Assembly (NCBI GenBank): GCA_002483395.1
Contig: DLHV01000265.1
Span: forward strand, 59,035 to 64,359
Reading direction: 5' to 3'
Length of the DNA: 5,325 nt
Source of the DNA: Chloracidobacterium sp. UBA7659
GTDB taxonomy: Bacteria; Acidobacteriota; Blastocatellia; Pyrinomonadales; Pyrinomonadaceae
Part shown: piece after piece, positions 1 to 5,325 of the stretch
Position numbering within the stretch: the first letter of the stretch is position 1
Layout: each line of letters starts with the position of its first letter
The notes under the pieces: generated by a model
Database searches by the model: none
Seen by the model: the letters and a program-made list of their open reading frames with translations, nothing else
What the model was told of the DNA's origin: nothing
Made by a program: the position numbers and the translations under genes

Positions 1-1368
1 TTGTCCGGTGCAGAAGTAGGCCAGCGGCAAACCGCTTTCATTGATGGTTTCGATTATTGCTCCCGGCCTCAAGGTTTCGTCCAGTTTTGTTACTGCCAGG
101 CAATCGACCCCGTACATTTCAAATTTCTTGATCGCCGCGGATGCATCGATCGGATGTGTTGTCGCTTGAACTACCAGGCATTTGCGGATCTCGCTGCGTT
201 GCCTCAAATAATCAGACAGTTCAAATTGGTCTGCCAGATCATGCGGGTTTCTGCCGGTCGTATCGATGAGAACAGTGGCGTCGGACGGCAGGCGTCTCAG
301 CACCGCGTCAAGCTCGAAAACCGAACGGACTACGTGGCAGCCCGCACCAATTATTTCAGCATAAGTCTTCAACTGTTCGACGGCGGCAATTCGGTAAGTA
401 TCAAGGGTAACAAGCTCAACCGGGCGGTGTTCGTAAAGAGCAACGCGGGCCGCCAGTTTAGCAACTGTTGTGGTTTTGCCGACCCCGGTCGCTCCGACTA
501 TCGCCAGTATGTTGGCCTCCTGTCGCTGCAGCGGATCCGGCTCGAATCTGATAGTGGACGAAACAGCCTGAAACAAAGCCATCTTTGCAAGTTGATCTTT
601 CCTGACCGAATCGTTGTTGTAAACAGAAACAATTCCTTTTACGAATTTGCAGGCTAGATCCGCCGATACTCCGGTTGCCGTCAGTTCGTCATAAACCTCG
701 CGAAAGGGAGGATCGGAAATTTCGACAGGCAAACTCGGATCGATATCGATTTGGCTAGAATTAACATTTTGACGGCCCGCAAAAGCTCCAAGCGAAAATT
801 TCATCTCCCGCATTTCAGCCCGCAATGATTCGAAATCGCGGTGAGAGAGGCTAGGGTACGCATTTTCGCCAGCACCAGTGCTTGGGGCGTTTTGTTCGGG
901 CAGGAACTGTATTGAGATCGGTTTTTTAGGATGGATAAAACGCGGCGCTTCCGAGTTGATCTCGACGGTTTCAATCTTTTGCGCTTCACTTGCAGGCTGG
1001 TTCCGTAACGCGGATTTTTCGAGATCGTCCGATGAGACGGCCCGGGCGGCGAGAGCGGTCATTATCGTTTCTCTCGGGTCGTACTTCGTTTTGCCAGACG
1101 CTTGTGGCACCGCAATTGTGTCGTCCGTCAGATTAAGCAAACGATGCGACGGAGACGTGGTTTTGGCCTTTTGTTTGACTTTCGGTTCGTCATCGGGTGT
1201 TGGTGATGCGGCACTGACTTCCATTTGCATGCTAGACCGCAATCCCAGAAACCCGCCGGTACGAACCCGCTTGGTGTCCAAAACGAATGCACCTTCGCCC
1301 AGATCCTGTTTGATCATCTCCAGGGCTTCACGCGTCGTTGTTGCACGGTATTTTTTTACATTCATCAT
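1..1368 (-). CDS. flhF: Flagellar biosynthesis GTPase FlhF (3' end cut by window edge)
   Basis: SRP-family GTPase that, with FlhG, sets where and how many flagella are built at the membrane. My reading of the minus strand is open for 456 codons from ATG at 1368 to the left edge. Residues 4-43 match the FlhF N-terminal B domain (VKKYRATTTREALEMIKQDL start, then GFLGLR). Residues about 50-175 are a polar, low-complexity linker. A helical N domain lies around 220-280. The G domain shows the P-loop GATGVGKTTT (292-301), DTYRIAAVEQLKTYA (323-337), G3 as IDTTGRN (368-374, Thr where Ala is usual) and G4 TKLDE (427-431). It ends at FCTGQ, where the family normally continues with a short C-terminal segment, so only some tens of residues should be missing. 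A second ATG follows at once (1365) and would give MNVKKYRA; either could be used. A weak AAGTGA sits 5 bases upstream of the first ATG. It lies 15 bases after flhA, so cotranscription is likely. Confidence 0.96.
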   Translation of the reverse strand, partial: MMNVKKYRATTTREALEMIKQDLGEGAFVLDTKRVRTGGFLGLRSSMQMEVSAASPTPDDEPKVKQKAKTTSPSHRLLNLTDDTIAVPQASGKTKYDPRETIMTALAARAVSSDDLEKSALRNQPASEAQKIETVEINSEAPRFIHPKKPISIQFLPEQNAPSTGAGENAYPSLSHRDFESLRAEMREMKFSLGAFAGRQNVNSSQIDIDPSLPVEISDPPFREVYDELTATGVSADLACKFVKGIVSVYNNDSVRKDQLAKMALFQAVSSTIRFEPDPLQRQEANILAIVGATGVGKTTTVAKLAARVALYEHRPVELVTLDTYRIAAVEQLKTYAEIIGAGCHVVRSVFELDAVLRRLPSDATVLIDTTGRNPHDLADQFELSDYLRQRSEIRKCLVVQATTHPIDASAAIKKFEMYGVDCLAVTKLDETLRPGAIIETINESGLPLAYFCTGQ

Positions 1369-1383
1369 AGTTGTCACTTTTAT

Positions 1384-3462
1384 TTATCCGACGGTGCCCA
1401 TCGAAACGAGGCGCACATTTGAGGCGACCTCGCCGTGGGCCATCACGACCAGTTCAGGCAAGAACCGTTCCGTAAGTTTTCTGAGGTGCGGACGCACCAT
1501 TGCCGAGCATAAAACTATCGGCTGTGACATAACCGCCGCTCGGCACGCAGTCTCGATTTTTTCGAGCAATTGCTTTCCGAATTCGGGTTCGATGCCCTGC
1601 TGCGAAGCACCGCCGAGCAACCCGAGCCTTTCCGCAAGCTGCGTTTCGAGACGCGGGTCCAGGGTCAGCACCGTCAACTCGTCGTTCTCGTTAGCCAGGC
1701 TTCCGGAAATAGTTCTTGCAAGGGAAACGCGGGCGGCCTCTGTCAAAGCGTTGACATCACGCGTCACGACCCCGACATCTGTTATTGATTCCAGGATCGT
1801 CGCCAGATCGCGGATCGGAACTCTCTCTCGTAACAGGTTTTGCAGCACACGCTGTACCTCTCCCAACGAAAGCACCTTGGGCGTCGCTTCTTCCACCGTT
1901 TTAGGATGAGTCTCGGCAAGCGCGTCAAGCAATGTCCGCGTCTCCTGTCTTCCGAGCAGTTCGTGGGCATGAGTCTTTATAACTTCCGCAAGATGCGTGC
2001 ATACAACAGTCGTCGGGTCCACTACTGTATAACCGGCGGCAACTGCGCGATCGCGGTCTTCGTTACGGCGGATCCAAACCGCGGGCATACCAAAGGTCGG
2101 GTCTATGGTATCTACGCCATCGACCTTTTCTCGTACAACGCCAGGGTCGATCGCGAGGTAACCGTCCGGATGAATCTCGCCCTGCGCGATCTTCTCGCCC
2201 TTAAGCAATATCGCGTATTCGCGGGGCGGAAGCTGCAAATTGTCAGTGACATGAACCGAAGGCACAATAATTCCCATTTCGATCGCCGCCTGGCGGCGAA
2301 TTTCACGGATGCGATTCAAGAACGAATCGTCAGAGCTGACCAACCCGATCAGGCCGTAGCCGACCTCGAGGGCAAGCACATCGACCTTGAGCAAACTCTC
2401 CATTTTTTCCGGTAGTCTGGCCGTTTCGGCGCTCTTTTCGGCGGCGCTTTCCTCCTCAGTTCGTTGAGCCGTATTCATCGCTGAGCGCAACGACATGTAG
2501 CCGATCCCGCCGGCCGCTAACGCCAATGTCACAAAAGCAAAGTGCGGCATTCCAGGCAATATTCCAAGGAAAAACAAGACCGCGGAGGCGATGAACAAAG
2601 GGCGCGGATTCACCAGCAGCTGTCCGCTCATCTCGGCGCCCATGCTTGATTCGGTTGCCGAACGGGTAGTAATAATAGCCGCCGCTACCGATATGAACAG
2701 GGAGGGGACAGCGGCCGCTACGCCATCGCCGACCGTCAGGATCGTATATGTTTTCAACGCATCGGCGAGCGGCAGGTCGTGCTGGAAAACGCCGATCGCA
2801 AATCCCGCACAGATGTTAACCGCAACAATGATTATGGATGCTACGGCATCGCGTTGGGTAAAGCGGATCGCACCGTCCATTGCACCGTGAAACTCGGCCG
2901 CCTGGTTGATATCCCGGCGCCTTTGTTTCGCCTCATTTTCATCGATCATCCCGGCAGCGAGATCGGCGTCGACCGCCATTTGCTTACCGGGCATAGCGTC
3001 CAAAGTAAAACGCGCCGTAACTTCTGAAGTCCTTACGGCTCCGTGATTAACTACCAGAAATTGAATGACAAGCAGGATTAGAAATATAACTACGCCGACC
3101 ACATAATTTCCGCCGATCACAAATTCACCGAACGCTTTGATGACCGCTCCGGCGGCGGTCGCACCCGAATTGCCGTCGGTCAAGATCAGACGCGAAGTTG
3201 CGAGGTTCAATGCCAAACGAAAAAGCGTCGTCAGGAGCAATATGTTGGGAAACGACGTGAACTTTACCGGCTCGAGCGTGTACATCGAAACCAGCAGTAC
3301 GACGACCGCCATCATCAGATTAAGACTGATCAAAATGTCGAGCAGGAACGGAGGGAGCGGGACGAGTAAGACCAGTAAGATCACGACCGCCGCGATCGGA
3401 ACGGTCAGATGTGAATAGTTACTGGCGCGGCTCAAGAATTGCTGGATCGGCGAGTCTTTCAT
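1384..3462 (-). CDS. flhA: Flagellar type III export gate protein FlhA
   Basis: Inner-membrane subunit of the flagellar type III export gate. Its cytoplasmic ring binds chaperone-substrate complexes and it takes part in proton-driven export. Starting at ATG 3462 it has 692 residues, the usual FlhA length. Residues 19-325 form the membrane half with about eight hydrophobic helices (about 19-62, 69-90, 112-138, 204-226, 240-265, 286-325). The FHIPEP-type signature FRLALNLATSRLIL is at 81-94. The conserved cytoplasmic loop has PGKQMAVDADLAAGMIDE (158-175, acidic Asp165/Asp167) and AMDGAIRF (194-201). A charged linker (about 328-355) leads to the soluble domain, which opens with LKVDVLALEVGYGLIGLV (358-375) and ends VRLVSMGTVG. 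That ending resembles flagellar FlhA more than virulence-type SctV homologues, as does the adjacent flhF. An in-frame TTG at 3519 would add 19 residues, but it lies upstream of the predicted sigma-54 transcript start. No clear Shine-Dalgarno precedes the ATG. Stop is TAA. Confidence 0.97.
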   Translation of the reverse strand: MKDSPIQQFLSRASNYSHLTVPIAAVVILLVLLVPLPPFLLDILISLNLMMAVVVLLVSMYTLEPVKFTSFPNILLLTTLFRLALNLATSRLILTDGNSGATAAGAVIKAFGEFVIGGNYVVGVVIFLILLVIQFLVVNHGAVRTSEVTARFTLDAMPGKQMAVDADLAAGMIDENEAKQRRRDINQAAEFHGAMDGAIRFTQRDAVASIIIVAVNICAGFAIGVFQHDLPLADALKTYTILTVGDGVAAAVPSLFISVAAAIITTRSATESSMGAEMSGQLLVNPRPLFIASAVLFFLGILPGMPHFAFVTLALAAGGIGYMSLRSAMNTAQRTEEESAAEKSAETARLPEKMESLLKVDVLALEVGYGLIGLVSSDDSFLNRIREIRRQAAIEMGIIVPSVHVTDNLQLPPREYAILLKGEKIAQGEIHPDGYLAIDPGVVREKVDGVDTIDPTFGMPAVWIRRNEDRDRAVAAGYTVVDPTTVVCTHLAEVIKTHAHELLGRQETRTLLDALAETHPKTVEEATPKVLSLGEVQRVLQNLLRERVPIRDLATILESITDVGVVTRDVNALTEAARVSLARTISGSLANENDELTVLTLDPRLETQLAERLGLLGGASQQGIEPEFGKQLLEKIETACRAAVMSQPIVLCSAMVRPHLRKLTERFLPELVVMAHGEVASNVRLVSMGTVG

Positions 3463-3524
3463 TAAAAATTTTGTGTTTGCTGAGGTCCGGGTTTCGGATT
3501 GAAAAATACTCCGACGCAACTTAC

Positions 3525-3540
3525 AGCAACTTTAGTGCCG
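3525..3540 (-). promoter_or_regulatory. Sigma-54 (RpoN) promoter candidate for flhA-flhF
   Basis: On the minus strand the sequence reads CGGCACTAAAGTTGCT. It has the invariant GG (3539-3538) and GC (3527-3526) exactly ten bases apart, GGCAC in the -24 box and a perfect TTGCW -12 box. Against the consensus TGGCACG-N4-TTGCW only the first T and the G after CAC differ. Placing C3526 at -12 puts the transcript start near 3514, a leader of about 52 bases before the flhA ATG at 3462. Sigma-54 control of flagellar genes is well established in several polar flagellates. Its use here is inferred from sequence only; the activator and its binding site are not visible. Confidence 0.72.
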
Positions 3541-3578
3541 CAATTTTATTCGCTACACACACGGCACAGCCTCGATAC

Positions 3579-3620
3579 AAAAAAAATGACGCCGGCCCCT
3601 TTCTACAGGCGCCAGCGTCA
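3579..3620 (-). terminator. Rho-independent terminator of the secreted-protein gene
   Basis: On the minus strand TGACGCTGGC (3620-3611) pairs over ten positions with GCCGGCGTCA (3596-3587), with a single U-G wobble. The loop is 14 bases and is followed directly by eight T residues (3586-3579). It begins 24 bases after the TAA at 3645 and is a textbook intrinsic terminator. It should end the upstream transcript and isolate flhA-flhF, which has its own promoter candidate just downstream. The plus-strand reading has no T run after the stem, so the signal is directional. Confidence 0.93.
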
Positions 3621-3644
3621 GTATTTAGACTCTTTATTTTCAAA

Positions 3645-5012
3645 TTACGGTTCAGCTACAAAGTCGAAGCCGGTAATCGCACCGTATAGTTGGATGACAC
3701 GCACGGGATCCTCAAATCGGTGACGCTTTGAACTAACCGAGATAACATAGTTTCCCCCAACCGGAATATCCGTAAACCTATAAAACCCAAACGAATTAGT
3801 TATGGCGATCCTCGGCTGCGGCAGACCGCCGCCAGAAAGAGTGATGTTGGCCTTTCCGATTCCACGGCCGGAGGCGGTCGTCAGACGCCCGCTGATAGCG
3901 GCCACCGCATCGGTCGCGGCGCTCCCTTCAAGAATGAGAGTCCACCCACCGACAATCGAGCCTGAATGTCCAGCCGAGTCATCGTCTACGTAAAGGCTCC
4001 AGGTGCCGTTTGGATTTGTGCCGTTAAAGTCTGAGAGCTTATTTGTATAAGTGGCCGGTGCAGGTGCCGGAAAAGTGGCGGGATGCGGACTGCCGCCGCC
4101 GGCGTCGGTCTCCCCGGCCGGATCGTAGGTGGTCTCAATGATTTGCGCATCGTCTGGAAGCGGATTTGCGGCCAGGCTATCGAGCGTTAGATCAATACCG
4201 TTGATCGCTGCACTGCCACCTGTGTCGGTAGAAAGCCGGACCCTTTGTCCCGCGGGGCCGACCAGCAAGAGGCCAACATCGTCAAAACGCGTGTGCGAAA
4301 GGCCATTGAGCCGGACGGAAACTTTAGTTACGGCTCCGACCCCGGTTACGACTGTCTCCGATCCATATGGCAAAGCTGCGCCTGAATCAGGAATGGATAT
4401 GGCTGCCGAATTCGTGAAGACCCAGCCGATGGTGATATTCAGGTTCCACCCACCGGCGATTGTACCGCCGAGCGTATTTCCATTATCGTCTTCGACGTAA
4501 AGTGTCCAGTTTCCGGTGGGCATTGTTCCGATATAATCGGATAAAACCATTGAGTAGGGCGATCCGGCTGGTGCGGGCGAGGCAAAATCGGCGTGGTTTC
4601 CGTTGCCGTCCGACGGTTTGAAAGAGCCGGAGCTTAACGCCGAGCCGGGCATATAGGTGTCGGCAGCGTCGTCGAATACGTAATTCTGATTGGCTACCGG
4701 ATCCGGACCGCCCTTGTCCTGCATAAGCGCAACCGTCTGTCCACCCGGCCCGACAAGCAAAACGGCAAGATCAGCCGGGTTAGAGTGGTTGACATCATTG
4801 AGCGTTATTGTAACTTTCGCAATGGCGCCGCCAAGCCCGCCAATGTTGATCGTCGAGCCGTATGGACTTGCGGTCGCACCGTCGTCGACTGCGATTGGCG
4901 CTGGATTGCTATACGTGAAAGTTTGCGCCGAACCGCTTCCTGCAAGTAACAGAAGCATGCAGGCAATAGCGGCACCTAGCGAGGTTCGAGACGGTTTTTG
5001 GTTGCTGTTCAT
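3645..5012 (-). CDS. Exported protein with two P/Homo-B-like domains and a carboxypeptidase-regulatory-like domain
   Basis: Protein of 455 residues; its function is unknown. A Sec signal peptide is clear: polar N-terminus, hydrophobic core (about 12-24), and likely cleavage after GSGSA at 29. Two homologous blocks of about 165 residues follow (about 32-196 and 198-363). Each has a strand with PYGS, a LLVGP(G/A)GQ motif (85-92 and 249-256), a LSD(Y/F) motif (157-160, 326-329), and an ending G(N/T)W(T/S)LYV(E/D)DD...GG(T/S)I.GGW.L. This pattern fits the proprotein-convertase P domain (P/Homo B), a beta-sandwich usually attached to subtilisin-like proteases. No catalytic domain is present. The C-terminus (about 373-453) starts ISGRLTTASGRGI and contains NSFGFYRF, typical of the CarboxypepD_reg-like fold found in secreted and surface proteins. 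The start is supported by GGAGA 4 bases upstream (5017-5021). It is likely monocistronic, with its own terminator, and probably extracellular or on the surface. Domain calls are by motif recognition. Confidence 0.9.
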   Translation of the reverse strand: MNSNQKPSRTSLGAAIACMLLLLAGSGSAQTFTYSNPAPIAVDDGATASPYGSTINIGGLGGAIAKVTITLNDVNHSNPADLAVLLVGPGGQTVALMQDKGGPDPVANQNYVFDDAADTYMPGSALSSGSFKPSDGNGNHADFASPAPAGSPYSMVLSDYIGTMPTGNWTLYVEDDNGNTLGGTIAGGWNLNITIGWVFTNSAAISIPDSGAALPYGSETVVTGVGAVTKVSVRLNGLSHTRFDDVGLLLVGPAGQRVRLSTDTGGSAAINGIDLTLDSLAANPLPDDAQIIETTYDPAGETDAGGGSPHPATFPAPAPATYTNKLSDFNGTNPNGTWSLYVDDDSAGHSGSIVGGWTLILEGSAATDAVAAISGRLTTASGRGIGKANITLSGGGLPQPRIAITNSFGFYRFTDIPVGGNYVISVSSKRHRFEDPVRVIQLYGAITGFDFVAEP

Positions 5013-5016
5013 TTTT

Positions 5017-5021
5017 TCTCC
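5017..5021 (-). promoter_or_regulatory. Ribosome binding site of the secreted-protein gene
   Basis: The minus strand reads GGAGA followed by four A residues and then the ATG at 5012. This supports that ATG as the start, in agreement with the signal peptide beginning immediately downstream. Confidence 0.75.
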
Positions 5022-5058
5022 GTTTTGTTCAGGGTAGAAACGTAAGGCAAATCAAATG

Positions 5059-5074
5059 TGCAAGGAGTTTTCCG
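5059..5074 (-). promoter_or_regulatory. Weak sigma-54-like promoter candidate for the secreted-protein gene
   Basis: On the minus strand CGGAAAACTCCTTGCA has GG (5073-5072) and GC (5061-5060) exactly ten bases apart and a perfect TTGCA -12 box. The -24 box, CGGAAA, keeps only GG and one A of TGGCAC. The predicted transcript start near 5048 would leave a leader of about 36 bases containing the Shine-Dalgarno. No convincing sigma-70 -35/-10 pair was seen nearby. A chance match is possible. Confidence 0.35.
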
Positions 5075-5325
5075 GGGCTGCCTCTGGTTCACGACAAAGT
5101 GGCAAACGCCGGTGTTAATGCAAGATTCGTTACTAATTTGTTTGCTGAATCGGGGCACCACCAGGCATTTTGGTTGAACAATTTAAGATTTGAATCACGT
5201 CTGCGATTCGTAATGTCTTATCGACTTGATATTGAAAAACTTTAGGAGTTTGGGAATATTCTTTGTCGTCAACAAACATCAGCAGTAGTTGATGGGCATA
5301 AACTTAGTTTCACAGGCCATGAATG

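Larger units (their letters stand above)
5013..5325. other. Gene-free region upstream of the secreted-protein gene
   Basis: These 313 bases hold no supportable coding region on either strand. The part next to the gene contains its ribosome binding site and the weak sigma-54-like element. Further out are two imperfect palindromes: AACGCC/GGTGTT at 5105-5116 (one wobble position) and GAATC...GATTC at 5192-5209. The outer part is AT-rich. Short open stretches at the right edge on both strands are too short to call as a gene end or start. Confidence 0.6.

Noticed and set aside
1..657. Long plus-strand open frame of 218 codons
   Set aside because: It lies antisense to flhF, whose minus-strand frame carries unmistakable GTPase motifs. 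The plus-strand translation is Cys/Arg/Phe-rich without recognisable domains.
878..1909. Plus-strand open frame of 343 codons
   Set aside because: It spans the antisense of the flhF 5' half and the flhA 3' end, with Ser/Arg-rich, low-complexity translation. It is a codon-bias shadow.
1840..2415. Plus-strand open frame of 191 codons inside flhA
   Set aside because: It is fully antisense to conserved FlhA cytoplasmic domain sequence, with no domain and no ribosome binding site of note.
3463..3519. N-terminal extension of FlhA from TTG 3519
   Set aside because: It lies largely upstream of, or at, the predicted transcript start, uses a rare start codon, and makes the protein longer than the family norm.
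5040..5065. Sigma-70 promoter for the secreted-protein gene (TTGCAC at 5056-5061 as -35)
   Set aside because: With a 17-18 base spacer the -10 position reads TTTCTA or TTCTAC, a poor match to TATAAT.
5233..5261. Plus-strand sigma-70-like pair TTGAAA-N17-AATATT
   Set aside because: The -10 box matches only 4 of 6 positions, and no gene start is supported downstream before the right edge.
5292..5325. Plus-strand ATG open to the right edge (11 codons)
   Set aside because: Too short to judge and no Shine-Dalgarno at suitable spacing; could be chance.

Overview
The window carries part of a flagellar gene cluster and one unrelated-looking secreted-protein gene. All three genes read leftward (minus strand). 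In transcription order from the right edge they are: a gene-free 313-base stretch; a gene for a 455-residue exported protein built from two tandem P/Homo-B-type beta-sandwich domains and a C-terminal carboxypeptidase-regulatory-like domain (3645-5012); a well-formed intrinsic terminator (3579-3620); a sigma-54-type promoter candidate (3525-3540); flhA, the flagellar export gate protein (1384-3462); and flhF, the SRP-type flagellar GTPase (1-1368). flhF is cut by the left edge at residue 456, just after its G4 motif.

The flagellar part is a short operon: flhA and flhF are 15 bases apart, and flhG and other flagellar genes would be expected just beyond the left edge. The most informative regulatory signal is a GG-N10-GC element upstream of flhA, with GGCAC at -24 and TTGCT at -12. 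It places the transcript start near 3514. That lies downstream of a possible TTG start at 3519, so the ATG at 3462 is the only usable start, and it gives the family-typical 692-residue FlhA. A weaker element of the same geometry (-12 box TTGCA) lies 36 bases or so upstream of the predicted secreted-protein start, so sigma-54 may control both units.

Organism: a flagellated, diderm-type bacterium of moderate GC content. The P-domain plus CarboxypepD_reg secreted-protein architecture and the sequence style resemble Acidobacteriota of the Blastocatellia/Pyrinomonadales type. That is recollection-based inference, not a demonstrated assignment. I see no RNA genes, mobile elements, CRISPR arrays or degraded genes. 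The window is mainly conserved flagellar machinery, with interest in its regulation and in the uncharacterised exported protein.
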